From the NCBI RefSeq assembly GCF_014191985.1, contig NZ_JACHXI010000024.1:1-37136 (forward strand): a stretch of 37,136 bases of DNA, read 5' to 3'. Below are positions 8,852 to 18,322 of this stretch, in pieces (within the stretch, counting starts at the first letter, position 1; each line of letters begins with the position of its first letter). The notes beneath the pieces were generated by a model. It was not told where the DNA came from, searched no databases, and saw nothing but the letters and a program-made list of their open reading frames with translations. The position numbers were made by a program, and so were the translations under genes. Source of the stretch: Azomonas macrocytogenes. GTDB lineage: Bacteria; Pseudomonadota; Gammaproteobacteria; Pseudomonadales; Pseudomonadaceae.

Positions 8852-9655
8852 TCACTGGTGTCGCCACACCTTGAAGGACGAGATGACGAGAATCAGGGCC
8901 AGCATCGGCAGCAGCAGTGTGTTTGGAACTATGCCAAGCAGGTTTGCGCCGATCCAGGCCCCCAGTAGAGAGCCAGTGGCCATAGCCAGGACGAATAGTT
9001 TGTTCTCGCGAAGGACCGCGAAGCTGTCATCAGTGCTGTAGCGGGTGAAGCCAACGATCATGGTTGGTAAGCTCACGAGCAGAGAAAGGCTGCCGGCCAG
9101 CTTGACATCCGCCCCAAACAGTAACACCAAGGTTGGGATCAGCAACTCTCCGCCTGCAATGCCCATCAGTGAAGCGATGACGCCGATGGCAAAACCGCTA
9201 ACTACTCCCGCTACCATTTGCATCCACCCCGTCAACAACGGTTCGGTTGCGCCTTGCTCATGGCCGAACAGTAGCACCACGGCGATAAACACCAACAAGA
9301 TGGCGAGGACTCGATAAAGCGTCTGGCTGCGCATTCGCATTGCCCAGCTTGCTCCCAGCCACGCGCCGATAAGGCTGCCTGAAAGCAGGTTAACGACAAT
9401 GGGCCAATGCGCAGAGAGTTCTTCCAGGGGTACCGCTTTCATGCGAAACAGAAGAGCGGAAGCAACGACAACCAGGCTCATGGCCTTGTTCAGGATGACA
9501 GCGGACAGCGCGGCAAAACCGAATACGCCGATCAGCAGTGGTAGGCGAAATTCGGCCCCCCCCAAGCCGATCAGGCCACCAAGCGCACCGATTATCAGGC
9601 CACCTGCGAGAGCCTGAGTAAGTCGGACAGTGGATACTTCATGAGTGATCAGCAT
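8852..9655 (-). CDS. TauE/SafE-family sulfite exporter-like membrane protein
   Basis: The 267-aa protein consists almost wholly of hydrophobic helices (about eight). It has the two internally repeated glycine-rich motifs of the TauE/SafE family, GGLIGLGGAEFRLPLL near the N-terminus and ASLMGIAGGELLIPTL in the second half. Members are inner-membrane permeases for sulfur-containing anions, but many have unknown substrates. It is convergent to arsJ, and genes of this family are common beside ars operons. The ATG at 9655 has AGGAA about eight bases upstream on the minus strand. Substrate assignment is uncertain. Confidence 0.85.
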   Translation of the reverse strand: MLITHEVSTVRLTQALAGGLIIGALGGLIGLGGAEFRLPLLIGVFGFAALSAVILNKAMSLVVVASALLFRMKAVPLEELSAHWPIVVNLLSGSLIGAWLGASWAMRMRSQTLYRVLAILLVFIAVVLLFGHEQGATEPLLTGWMQMVAGVVSGFAIGVIASLMGIAGGELLIPTLVLLFGADVKLAGSLSLLVSLPTMIVGFTRYSTDDSFAVLRENKLFVLAMATGSLLGAWIGANLLGIVPNTLLLPMLALILVISSFKVWRHQ

Positions 9656-9748
9656 GTAATTTTCATTCCTAGGAAAGTCATAATTCCAATATTTTTAAAT
9701 ATATAGCGATTATATGGCTTCCCCTACTCAAACTGACAGAGGAGCGCA

Positions 9749-9793
9749 CAGAATTTGGAAAAATTGCTATGCGTATGATTTTTCCGAATTCTG
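9749..9793. repeat. Long inverted repeat (16-bp arms, 13-nt loop)
   Basis: Arms at 9749-9764 (CAGAATTTGGAAAAAT) and 9778-9793 (ATTTTTCCGAATTCTG) match at 15 of 16 positions, the exception being a T/G pair. It lies about 95 bp upstream of the TauE-like gene and downstream of the terminator of the large Ig-like gene. It could be an operator or an mRNA leader hairpin. A terminator is less likely, because neither side has a run of T directly after the stem. Confidence 0.6.
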
Positions 9794-9810
9794 CAGGCTC
9801 CTTATCTCCA

Positions 9811-9837
9811 TTAAAAATGCCGGGACTCGCCCGGCAC
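9811..9837 (-). terminator. Rho-independent terminator of the Ig-like gene
   Basis: On the minus strand, stem TGCCGGG/CCCGGCA (arms 9818-9824 and 9830-9836) with a five-base loop is followed by ATTTTTAA, about 25 bp after the stop of the large gene. GC-rich stem plus T-run makes a standard intrinsic terminator. Confidence 0.8.
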
Positions 9838-9861
9838 TGTAGCTTGCTGCGGTTAGTGACG

Positions 9862-12800
9862 TTACGGATTAGCACTCACAGGCTGTGACCGTCCGTTCGA
9901 GTCATCGATGGCCACCACCGAAACCGGCGGCATTTGCGCAACATCCCGCTTGGAAATGCTGACACGCTTGCCGCTGACAGATGGGATCGTGCCATTGATG
10001 ATCCATTCATAACGGCGCACACGTCCATCGGAGTCTTCACAGTTGGCATAGACGATCCAGCTCGAGGAGGTGTCTTCCACTTTCGTGGTGCACGTCGGAA
10101 GGTGATTGGGAATCACGCTCAGATTCAACTGCCCTTCCACTGTTTTGCCCATCAGGGTAGTGGCTTGCACTCCCAGCTGCGCATTACCTGCCCCCAGCGT
10201 GTAATACCCATAGAAGCCTGTGCCCTCGATTGGCTGACCGTTTAGGGTGAAAGAGCGTTGAACGATCTTGTCCAGAGGATGGCCACCGGAGAACTCGGGT
10301 TTCAGCACCACGGATACGGGCTCGCGCAGATCGGCATTGTTGGCGCGGTATGGCATGCCCACGACCCACGGCTCGGCTGGGGTCAGGGAAAGCGGATACT
10401 CGGCCACGGCCTGGTTGCCCCGGGCATCTGTCACCTTGGCTCGCAAGGTATAGTCGCCGGGTTCATTCAGGCTTAACGTGGCTTTTGAACCATTGATCAC
10501 CACATTTTGCGCGCTTTCCGGCAGTTGCCACTCGTATTGCGGTGACTCCAGTTCGCTGCTGTAACCCACCTTGCGCACACTCAGTTTCACGTCTGCCGGG
10601 GCGACATTCGCCGTGGCCTGGTAGTTGATGGCAAATTCAGGCCAGATGTACTTCCAGACCCGCATGGTATAGCTCGCACTACTCTCGGCCCCCTGATCAC
10701 GTAACCCCTCGATCCAGCCGGTATAGCGGATGGCCGCTGAACCGGTGGTCAGGTCATCCTCGGTAGGACTGTAATCCAGTGTAGTACCGGGGACTACGCT
10801 GCCATTGGGCAACGTGAACTCACCGCCCAGGGGCTCCTGCATGTCGCCATAGGGGGGATAGAGTGTGACCGTGATCGGATAGGATTTGCCGACTTCGACC
10901 CGTGCCGGCCCACTCAAGCGTACTCGCGGTGGCCTGATCGCATAGAAACTGGCGCGCAAGCGATTCGTGGTATAGGCCTGAGCATCCTCGGCGGGTGCGT
11001 TGGCCATTCGTACACGCGCCTTCAGGCGATAGGAGGTTGGTTTATCACTGGTCAGGGTGAGGGATGGGCCGGTTGACGTATAGGTGACACCATCATCCGT
11101 GGACCACTCAACGACAGATTGATCATACGCCAACGGTGCATCGTTGAGCGTGACAGCCGCCTGGAACGTCGCCTGGCTACCGACGAATTGGTTCGGTGCC
11201 CCCGTTATCTTGATCTTGGGAATTTCATAAGCGGTGAGCTCCATTGTTTCCGTGAAGAATTCAGTGCCCGAGTAGACATTGCTGATACGAGCCCGCAACA
11301 GGTATTTGCCGGCACTGAACGCTTGCTGGAACACCATCTTACGGCGCGGTTCAGGAGTGGTCGGCACCCAGCTCTGACCATTGTCGGCGCTGACCTCCCA
11401 GGTGACGTCACCCAATGACCGGGCTTTGTATTGATCATCAATGAGCAGGCGTGCATTAACCGTGAACGGTGCCGGCCCCGACAGCCGCCGGACATTGAGT
11501 TGGCCATCCACGCTACCCCCATAGAGCAAGGTGATATAGGCCGTCTGGCTGGACTGCACGATTCGCTCGAACCAGGGGTACTGACTGACCAGACGAGCTT
11601 CGGCTACAAGGCGCAGCGTGGTCTTGTCTGCCTCGGAGACATCGACATTGAAGCTGGCCGTGCCGCCGTTGGCATCGACATACGGGGCCAGCTCTTTGAA
11701 GGTGTTGGCCGACACCTGATTGAGCAGGCGTATCTGCCATTTTCCCATTACCTGTTCATCATAGGGAGCCGTGGGCTGATACTGATCCTTTATATTTACC
11801 GTGACCGGCAAGGCTTCGGTTCCCAGCACTTTGGTGGAACTGATCTCCGCGTACGGTTTGACCGACTCTGCCAAGCCTGCCACCAGGTTATACGTGGCCT
11901 GCGTGCTGACATCTGGTAGCTTGGCATAGGCCACCTTGACCGTGACCGGCGAGTTCGACCAGAAGCTCGATGCCGCTGCTTCGAGGCGGCGTTTCAGGGT
12001 GGTGGCTGCGCTGATTGAATTAGCCGGAAAGGTTTGATCTTCCAGTACCGTGCCGTTACGTTCAATGTGAACATTCAGATCCGCGCCGTTACCGGTAATG
12101 GTCGCGTCCCCCACATAGCCGCCACTGACAGGTACCACCAGGGTGTTTTCATTGCGCGGTAGCCGCGAATCGAGGCTGATGACCGGCGCCGGCGGATTCA
12201 CCACTGTTATATTGGCGCTCTGCTGGGCCAGGGTGGCCTGAATGCCGCTTTTGGAAAAGAGACTTACACGCCATTTAAGCTGTTCCGTCGCCACATTGCT
12301 CAGGTAACCCGAGACTTGCGGCTGATCCAGCTTGGTGTTTTGGCTCAGTCCCGGCGGCAGCTGTTGCCATTCGAACAAACACGTCTTACCCGAGCCGCTG
12401 GTTGTGCTTCTCTGCGCATCGCTCAAGGCTCGGTCTGCCGACAGGGTCAACGCGCAACTGATTCCGTTTGTTTGTTCCAGACGGACATCGACATTCTGGA
12501 TCGCGCGCAGGACCTGGGATAGATCGCTCGTAGGTGACAATTCAACCGCACCGAGCGGACTGGTCACGTTGATCGCGTGGGTACCCTGGCCAATCTTTAC
12601 CTTGCTGCCATCACCGTTATAGAGGTAGGCGTTATACGCCAGAGACTGCGCTCCCACCTGCTCCGCCTGGCCCGCGACCTGTATGCCATTCACCAGCTCG
12701 GTCAGCTCTGCCCCAGCAGGTTTTGCTGTCCACTCAATCAGACACACCGGTCCCGAAAGAGGATCCGCTGCCCGGGCTTTGGCATCGTCCATCGTCAGGT

Positions 12801-15417
12801 GGCACGGCACGCCCGCGGCCGGTTTGGCGCTGATACTCAGTGGATCGATGATCTGACGTAATGACCAGGCGTTGGACTGCAAGGCCACATCGCCCTTCCA
12901 GAGATGAATATTGGCGACAGCAATCGGTGAGTTAGGCGCTGTGGTATTGATCAGCAGCGTGGCTACGCCCGTCTGGCCTGCCTGAGCTGCGCGTACGGAA
13001 ACATTGATGCGACCATCGGAATCCACAAAGCTCTGCTGATACGTCACCGTCTTGCTTTCTCCCGGCGACAGCATTACACCATTGACCACCAGGGGAACCG
13101 CGGAGTCTGAGCGCAAGGTCGCGATCACATCGTAGGAGCCTTGCACCAGGCTACCGTCGCTCAGCGTCAACGGTTCCGTCTGGATAACGGGCAGCCCATT
13201 TTTATGCACGACATCCTGTTCAACCGAGGGCACATAGATCTCACCCGTCCCGACGGACACCTGGCGCGGGCTGTAGGTAAAGGTCACCGTCTTCTGGACC
13301 GAATTCCCCTGAGCGTCCACCGCTGCGACGGTGAGGCGATATTGCTCGCCCTGCGCCAGCGTTGGAAACATGATCGGGTATTCCAGCGCATAGTTGCCGT
13401 TACCCAGCGAGCGCCAAGACAGGTTGACGTTCTCACCGGCCGGGCCACCCTGCAAGTTGATCGAAGTCAGATTCGGTGTTGGGTCCACTGAGTCGACTAG
13501 CTTGATCGCAATATCATCCAGGGAGGAAATATCCGCGGCAGCGGTCACGTTCAGCGTCGGTGCCGTGCGGTCAACCACGACCGGCCCCTCGATGGGACTG
13601 GTCACCGTGTGACCATAACGATCTTGCCCACTCAGCGCGATGCTGTAAGTGCCATCCGGCAGCGTAGAATAGTTATAGGTGATACGGCTGTTATAGAGCG
13701 TGTAGTCTTCTTTTTGGATCTGGGTAAGAGTGTATTGTTGTTGGGTACTGAGATTGACTGCCGTGGCTTTTCTTGAAATAAAACCAAACCGCCAGGAGTC
13801 GCTGGAATTGAGTTCCTGGTAAGGCACTTCAAAGGTGCCCGTTACCCTTTTATTGGCTTCATCGTTCACGACATCGACAATCAGGGGTTCATTAAAATCA
13901 AAGGTCAATATAAATCGGCCGGCCCTAATAAAGCCGAAAGTCCCTTTACTAGCATTACCTTCAGCTTCATCGAAATAGATCCACCAATTAAAAGCACCCG
14001 CTTTCATATTGGGAGTAATAGCTTTATTATAGCCAGCTACTTCACAGTAATAGCTTCCTGCTGGAATCACACAGCTGGGTGAGTTGGGACCATCCGCTTT
14101 AAAATAGACAGGGTATGTCGTTGGGTTATTTAATTTGAAGCGTATGCCTGTAATTACCGTAGAGTTTCCAATATAGGAAATATGACTGGTATCTGCCTGA
14201 GTGGCTCCACTGTACCAGTCAGACGAGCCATCAAACTGCAGCTGCAGCATCCAGTCATTTGCTGTAGTAGAAGGCCGCGGAGCTTCCGTGATGCCAGTTA
14301 TAGGCTTTAGCTGCATTTGAAGACTTGGCTTGAAGTCAGTGTAGCTCCCTGATTTGGTTGCGATGCGCCAGTAGGAATCATCAATCCCGTTAGGATAAAC
14401 CCACTGTAACGTTGCCTGAATGGTTGTTGTACTGGTGATGTACGCTGTATCTCCCACAATCTGTACCGCCCAGCCGTGTCCCGTGTTGGGATCAATGCCA
14501 ATGCCATTGGGGTTTTCGCTCGCCAGAGCACTTTTTGGCACCTTGAGACGGACTTTGGTGGGATTCTGTTTGACCGTCATGCCCGGCGTGTAAGGAATCC
14601 AGGTGCCTGTCACATCGTCCCAGATATCGGAGTATTGAAGACCCACCGGGAATGTGTGGTCCACATAGGAGTCACGGCTAACCAGGGTTTCATTACCCGC
14701 TTTGTCTGTGAGCTTGAAACCCAGTTCGTACTGAACATCATCGGTCGGAAAGACGGATCGAAGGAAGGAAGATCCACGCAGAAAAGCCGAGGCCTGATGT
14801 GCGGTGTCATCGTAAGAGGCATTTAGCCATTTCGTGATGCCAGTAGCCTTTTCCTTACCGTAGAACTGAACGGAATCAATCCCGGATGTGTCACTAATCC
14901 CTCGCAAGAAAAGGGTATCCGTCCCCACGCCAATCATCCCGATGCTGCCAGGCAGTCCGGCGAATCGAGACCAGTCCAGCGAGGCGTTAGCCGTCGGTTT
15001 GGTTGTATCAACTACCCAGGGATAACTCTCGCTTTGCATCACGGCCCCGGAAGTCGAAAGAATCTCGGCTTTCAGGGTATAGCTCCCCTCGGCGGGTGCC
15101 ATAAAAGACAGCTCAGCACCGTAGTAATCGGTGCCGTTGACGGTAATCCGGCTGGTGGCTCCCAATAGCTCACTGGTGACCGATTGCACCACCGTCCCCA
15201 CATTGTTCAGAACGGACAAACGCACTTTCCGGTCGATACCGCCCGAGAGTGCCGCCGTGATCGTACCGAGCGGATTGACATAGGTCGTACCAGGCTTCAG
15301 CGCTTTCTGCGTTCCATCGACAGCCGTGAACCGATATTCGATCAGTTCAGCGTGAGCTGCCATGGAAACAAACGAGAGCGAGGCTATCAACCCCGCTAGT
15401 TTAGTTCGTGGTTTCAC
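9862..15417 (-). CDS. Very large secreted Ig-like repeat protein (DUF4165-like N-terminus)
   Basis: The likely start is GTG 15417, with AAGGGG just upstream; it gives 1,851 aa beginning with a signal peptide (KPRTK, hydrophobic core, cleavage after AHA at about residue 23). An open frame from ATG 15504 would bury that signal. After it comes a beta-rich N-terminal module resembling DUF4165, then many Ig/PKD-type beta-sandwich repeats, recognisable by recurring VDTTKPT, VVDRTAPTLNV and GDYTLRAKVTDARGNQ stretches. Near the C-terminus is CEDSDGRVRRYEWIING. There is no C-terminal membrane anchor or sorting motif. Large Ig-like proteins of this type are known on conjugative plasmids such as IncHI R27, where they are secreted and affect conjugation; relation to those is inferred from architecture. 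It is a single-gene unit ending in a terminator. Confidence 0.82.
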   Translation of the reverse strand: MKPRTKLAGLIASLSFVSMAAHAELIEYRFTAVDGTQKALKPGTTYVNPLGTITAALSGGIDRKVRLSVLNNVGTVVQSVTSELLGATSRITVNGTDYYGAELSFMAPAEGSYTLKAEILSTSGAVMQSESYPWVVDTTKPTANASLDWSRFAGLPGSIGMIGVGTDTLFLRGISDTSGIDSVQFYGKEKATGITKWLNASYDDTAHQASAFLRGSSFLRSVFPTDDVQYELGFKLTDKAGNETLVSRDSYVDHTFPVGLQYSDIWDDVTGTWIPYTPGMTVKQNPTKVRLKVPKSALASENPNGIGIDPNTGHGWAVQIVGDTAYITSTTTIQATLQWVYPNGIDDSYWRIATKSGSYTDFKPSLQMQLKPITGITEAPRPSTTANDWMLQLQFDGSSDWYSGATQADTSHISYIGNSTVITGIRFKLNNPTTYPVYFKADGPNSPSCVIPAGSYYCEVAGYNKAITPNMKAGAFNWWIYFDEAEGNASKGTFGFIRAGRFILTFDFNEPLIVDVVNDEANKRVTGTFEVPYQELNSSDSWRFGFISRKATAVNLSTQQQYTLTQIQKEDYTLYNSRITYNYSTLPDGTYSIALSGQDRYGHTVTSPIEGPVVVDRTAPTLNVTAAADISSLDDIAIKLVDSVDPTPNLTSINLQGGPAGENVNLSWRSLGNGNYALEYPIMFPTLAQGEQYRLTVAAVDAQGNSVQKTVTFTYSPRQVSVGTGEIYVPSVEQDVVHKNGLPVIQTEPLTLSDGSLVQGSYDVIATLRSDSAVPLVVNGVMLSPGESKTVTYQQSFVDSDGRINVSVRAAQAGQTGVATLLINTTAPNSPIAVANIHLWKGDVALQSNAWSLRQIIDPLSISAKPAAGVPCHLTMDDAKARAADPLSGPVCLIEWTAKPAGAELTELVNGIQVAGQAEQVGAQSLAYNAYLYNGDGSKVKIGQGTHAINVTSPLGAVELSPTSDLSQVLRAIQNVDVRLEQTNGISCALTLSADRALSDAQRSTTSGSGKTCLFEWQQLPPGLSQNTKLDQPQVSGYLSNVATEQLKWRVSLFSKSGIQATLAQQSANITVVNPPAPVISLDSRLPRNENTLVVPVSGGYVGDATITGNGADLNVHIERNGTVLEDQTFPANSISAATTLKRRLEAAASSFWSNSPVTVKVAYAKLPDVSTQATYNLVAGLAESVKPYAEISSTKVLGTEALPVTVNIKDQYQPTAPYDEQVMGKWQIRLLNQVSANTFKELAPYVDANGGTASFNVDVSEADKTTLRLVAEARLVSQYPWFERIVQSSQTAYITLLYGGSVDGQLNVRRLSGPAPFTVNARLLIDDQYKARSLGDVTWEVSADNGQSWVPTTPEPRRKMVFQQAFSAGKYLLRARISNVYSGTEFFTETMELTAYEIPKIKITGAPNQFVGSQATFQAAVTLNDAPLAYDQSVVEWSTDDGVTYTSTGPSLTLTSDKPTSYRLKARVRMANAPAEDAQAYTTNRLRASFYAIRPPRVRLSGPARVEVGKSYPITVTLYPPYGDMQEPLGGEFTLPNGSVVPGTTLDYSPTEDDLTTGSAAIRYTGWIEGLRDQGAESSASYTMRVWKYIWPEFAINYQATANVAPADVKLSVRKVGYSSELESPQYEWQLPESAQNVVINGSKATLSLNEPGDYTLRAKVTDARGNQAVAEYPLSLTPAEPWVVGMPYRANNADLREPVSVVLKPEFSGGHPLDKIVQRSFTLNGQPIEGTGFYGYYTLGAGNAQLGVQATTLMGKTVEGQLNLSVIPNHLPTCTTKVEDTSSSWIVYANCEDSDGRVRRYEWIINGTIPSVSGKRVSISKRDVAQMPPVSVVAIDDSNGRSQPVSANP

Positions 15418-15712
15418 GTAAATCCCCTTATCCGTAGTGGATACAACAACGCACGTTAAGGGTACGCAGTAACGGCAAAAAAACTGGCACGCCGAGTTGC
15501 CCAAAAAGGGCCAAATAAAGGCTTATTGCGTTTTTTGAAGCACGGGTTACTCAAGAAAAGCGTTTATTAGCAGGTCAACCAGGAGAAGCCCGCTCTATAC
15601 GGGCTTTAGCGGGCCATATTCGAATAGGTCTAGCAGCTTGAGTTTATTGCCAAGTGCTCCATGTGGATGACTCCTCTCAAAAGAGTAAAGCTGGACAACA
15701 TATATTACCTCT
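15418..15712. other. Divergent intergenic region with overlapping hairpins
   Basis: This region separates the large minus-strand gene from the plus-strand toxin-antitoxin pair. It holds AAGCCCG (15586-15592) pairing with CGGGCTT (15600-15606), and an alternative pairing GCCCGCT (15588-15594) with AGCGGGC (15608-15614). The two pairings exclude each other. No T-run follows on either strand. No gene is seen. Confidence 0.5.
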
Positions 15713-15732
15713 ATCATTATGGTCATAATGAT
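15713..15732. promoter_or_regulatory. Operator palindrome of the Phd/PIN toxin-antitoxin pair
   Basis: TCATTATG-GT-CATAATGA (15714-15731, one more pair outside) is a perfect inverted repeat 22 bp before the antitoxin ATG. Phd/YefM antitoxins bind such palindromes to repress their own operon. Assignment is by position and symmetry. Confidence 0.6.
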
Positions 15733-15753
15733 CAACATAGCTGGAGGTTACTT

Positions 15754-16026
15754 ATGATCACCGAAGTCAATGCCGTCAATTTCCGGCAAAACCTGGGCGA
15801 AATGCTCAATCAAGTGCAGTATCGCAACGACAGCATCCTCATCAATAAGGATGGCAAACCCGTGGCTGCCCTGGTGGATGCAGAGCTGTTCGCTCGTATC
15901 CGCCGAATGCGTGACCGTTTCGATGCACTCAGCAGTCGTATTGCCGAAAACTATGCCGAGGTGCCTGTCGAGGAAGGACTGGCCGAGATCGATGCTCTGG
16001 TTGCCGAGGAAAGGAAGACTCGCTGA
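15754..16026 (+). CDS. Phd/YefM-family antitoxin
   Basis: The 90-aa protein from ATG 15754 (GGAGG seven bases upstream) starts MITEVNAVNFRQNLGEMLNQ and continues RNDSILINKDGKPVAALVDAE, the standard Phd/YefM DNA-binding fold. The C-terminal third is acidic and helical (VEEGLAEIDALVAEE), as expected for the part that wraps the toxin. It overlaps the PIN toxin start by one base (TGATG), so the two are translationally coupled. The longer frame from 15661 runs through the operator palindrome and is rejected as the start. Confidence 0.88.
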   Translation: MITEVNAVNFRQNLGEMLNQVQYRNDSILINKDGKPVAALVDAELFARIRRMRDRFDALSSRIAENYAEVPVEEGLAEIDALVAEERKTR

Positions 16027-16439
16027 TGGCCAAATTGCGAGTCGTACTGGATACCAATGTACTGGTGTCCGGGCTAGCGTATCCGGGAAGCGTGCCAGGC
16101 CGCATCATCGCTGCTTGGCACCAAGGGGGGCTGGATGTGGTGCTGTCGCGCTACATTCTTGATGAAATGACGCGGGTGCTGCCTCGGCTATCCCGAGTGA
16201 AATTAAGTACCTCAGAGATCCGCGACCTGAGCGACAGCTTTATGTTCCTCGCGGATATAGTCGAGCCGGATGACGAGCAGGATGCCGGCCTGCGCGATCC
16301 AGCCGATCAGCCCGTGTTAGCCACGTGGAAGGCAGCGCGGGCACATTACCTGGTTACGGGTGATAAAGATCTGCTGGTATTGGCCGACCGTTATCCAGTC
16401 GTTACGCCAGCGCAATTCTGGACGCGACACGGAGGTTGA
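16026..16439 (+). CDS. PIN-domain toxin (COG1569-type)
   Basis: The 137-aa product has the PIN nuclease order of acidic residues: Asp9 in VVLDTNVLVSGL, Glu47 in YILDEM, the Asp-rich RDPADQPVL (about residues 90-98) and Asp113/115 in VTGDKDLL. PIN toxins cut RNA in a Mg-dependent way and are blocked by their cognate antitoxin. It directly follows the Phd-type antitoxin. The common VapB partner is replaced here by a Phd-family protein, which is usual for this PIN subgroup. Target RNA is unknown. Confidence 0.87.
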   Translation: MAKLRVVLDTNVLVSGLAYPGSVPGRIIAAWHQGGLDVVLSRYILDEMTRVLPRLSRVKLSTSEIRDLSDSFMFLADIVEPDDEQDAGLRDPADQPVLATWKAARAHYLVTGDKDLLVLADRYPVVTPAQFWTRHGG

Positions 16440-16676
16440 TTCACAGGCAATCCCACAGCCATAGCGAGCAGCTCCTAGTTGAATCGCAACTCGCACGGAA
16501 CCAGCCTCGTGCGCTTTGTAGGTGAGCATCTGGTGCGCCATGCCAAAGCCCGCCGAGAGAATTTCCCGGTTGAGCCCAGCCTTCTGCCGCAAACGCCGGC
16601 CCGGCGCTTGCGCCGTACCGCGGGCGCTGCGGCTTGGGGCCAGTGCCTCGGTGGCGATCAACGCGCAGCGCTGCAC
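16440..16676 (-). pseudogene. IS605-type tnpB (accessory transposon protein) fragment
   Basis: On the minus strand the segment GLNREILSAGFGMAHQMLTY, followed by KAHEAG, matches the OrfB/TnpB region just before the zinc finger. The rest of the gene on both sides is missing or out of frame. It lies back to back with a tnpA remnant on the plus strand, the divergent arrangement typical of IS605-group elements. TnpB proteins are RNA-guided nucleases when intact; this piece is far too short to function. Confidence 0.6.
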
Positions 16677-16735
16677 CAGGGCCGAGGTCTGGCGGTGGAG
16701 AAAATCGCGTCGCCGCTTGGCTCGGCGGCAAAGCT

Positions 16736-17034
16736 GATCACGTTCACTTGCTGATCGACATCCGTCCGGCCCTCGACATCTCGGCGCTGGTCAACAATCT
16801 GAAAACAGCCAGTGCTCGGCGAGCCAGAGGACGCTTCTCCGAGCATCTGGCCGCCGTCTACCGCAAACTGGTTTTCTGGCATCGCACTTACTATGTCGGC
16901 AGTGTTGGGGAGCGACGCTCGAAACGGTAAAAGCCTATGTAGAGGCACAAGGCACTGAGGAACACGCCCGAAAAAGCGCAGAGCGGAAATCAAAGTCGCC
17001 CGCCGCCTGGCAACACACCTTTTGTGTAGAATGA
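16736..17034 (+). pseudogene. IS200/IS605 Y1 transposase (tnpA) fragment, frameshifted
   Basis: The sequence reads DHVHLLIDIRPALDISALVN, then AVYRKLVFWHRTYYVGSVG, which holds the HUH motif (HVH) of TnpA. The frame then shifts near 16912; the downstream frame continues LETVKAYVEAQGTEEHARKS to a TGA at 17034. The N-terminus is absent and the catalytic Tyr region is broken, so the element is dead. With the tnpB fragment it marks a decayed IS605-type insertion between the PIN toxin and nhaA. Confidence 0.7.
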
Positions 17035-17113
17035 GACCTTGGGTGTCACCGCAAAACGTGGGGGCAGGTTTAATTCAGCGCAGGTCGGGCCGCCGCGCGG
17101 AGCTGCCGTGCCT

Positions 17114-18322
17114 ATGACCCCAAATCCGTCACGCCTTGACAAAGCCCACGACCATCGCGAGTCACCGTCCACTCTGGCTTTTCTCTCCCGGTTTTTCGCT
17201 GCTGAATCAGCAGGCGGCTTGATCCTGATGGCTGCTGCTTTGGCAGCGCTCGTCGTGGCCAACTCTCCTTGGTCTGATGCTTACTTCTCGACACTGCATA
17301 TCAAGATCTTTGGTCTTTCGATTGAGCATTGGGTCAATGATGGCCTGATGGCTATCTTTTTCATGTTGGTCGGCCTAGAGATCAAGCGTGAAATACTGGT
17401 GGGCCAGTTATCGAGCTGGAGCCAGCGCGCTCTTCCAGGTTTCGCCGCACTGGGCGGCATGCTGTTACCGGCCTTGATCTACATCGCCGTCAACTGGGAC
17501 AATACTGAAACCCTTGGTGGATGGGCCATTCCTGCAGCAACCGATATCGCGTTTGCCTTAGGCGTACTGTCACTACTTGGCAAGCATGTCCCCATCTCCT
17601 TGAAAATCTTTCTGTCTGCACTGGCGATTCTTGATGACCTTGGGGCCGTGCTCATTATCGCCCTGTTTTATACCAGTGGTTTGTCTGTCAGCATGCTGCT
17701 GGCCTCGCTGGGAGTTATTGTTTTTCTGATGATACTCAACCGCTGCGACGTGAAAAAACTCTCTCCTTATTTGGTAGCCGGCGGCCTGCTTTGGTTCTGC
17801 ATGCTCCAGTCTGGCATCCATGCGACCTTGGCTGGTGTCATTCTTGCTCTGTGCGTTCCGCTGGGTGATCCAGACAACGAGCGGCAGTCACCGCTTCTCT
17901 ACCTCGAAAAAAAACTGCATCCGTGGGTAGCTTTCGCGGTTGTGCCAATCTTCGGCTTTGCCAATGCCGGGGTATCCCTTGCGGGTATTTCGCCAAATAA
18001 TCTAATCGACTCTGTACCGCTGGGAGTGGCTCTTGGGCTATTGCTAGGCAAGCAAATCGGAGTGTTTGGTTTGGCGACGCTGGCTATTCGTTCAGGTTTG
18101 GCAACGCTGCCCAAGGAGTGCGGCTGGTTCCAGCTATACGGCGTCGCACTCCTGTGCGGTATTGGATTCACGATGAGTCTTTTCATCGGAGCGCTGGCTT
18201 TCCCAAGTAATCCGCATCTGGTCGATGAGGTAAAGGTCGGAGTGCTACTGGGCTCCATTCTGTCCGCCATTCTGGGAGTTATCGTTCTTCTGAAGGCCCG
18301 AAGGGCAAAAGCATCAGTCTGA
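17114..18322 (+). CDS. nhaA: Na+/H+ antiporter NhaA
   Basis: The 402-aa inner-membrane protein has the NhaA topology of about 12 helices. Key acidic residues are present: Asp144 in ATDIAF and the adjacent pair Asp174-Asp175 in [16 protein letters not shown], matching E. coli Asp133 and Asp163-164, which bind sodium and protons. [20 protein letters not shown] and [14 protein letters not shown] are further family blocks. It exports Na+ or Li+ for protons and supports salt and alkaline tolerance. ATG 17114 is the simplest start; a GTG at 17108 has better spacing from GGAG (17098-17101) and would add two residues. It stands alone between IS remnants. Confidence 0.92.
   Translation: MTPNPSRLDKAHDHRESPSTLAFLSRFFAAESAGGLILMAAALAALVVANSPWSDAYFSTLHIKIFGLSIEHWVNDGLMAIFFMLVGLEIKREILVGQLSSWSQRALPGFAALGGMLLPALIYIAVNWDNTETLGGWAIPAATDIAFALGVLSLLGKHVPISLKIFLSALAILDDLGAVLIIALFYTSGLSVSMLLASLGVIVFLMILNRCDVKKLSPYLVAGGLLWFCMLQSGIHATLAGVILALCVPLGDPDNERQSPLLYLEKKLHPWVAFAVVPIFGFANAGVSLAGISPNNLIDSVPLGVALGLLLGKQIGVFGLATLAIRSGLATLPKECGWFQLYGVALLCGIGFTMSLFIGALAFPSNPHLVDEVKVGVLLGSILSAILGVIVLLKARRAKASV

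Noticed and set aside
9934..15399. Several plus-strand ORFs of 60-160 codons inside the Ig-like gene
   Set aside because: They are shadows of the large minus-strand gene, lack ribosome-binding sites and show no family features.
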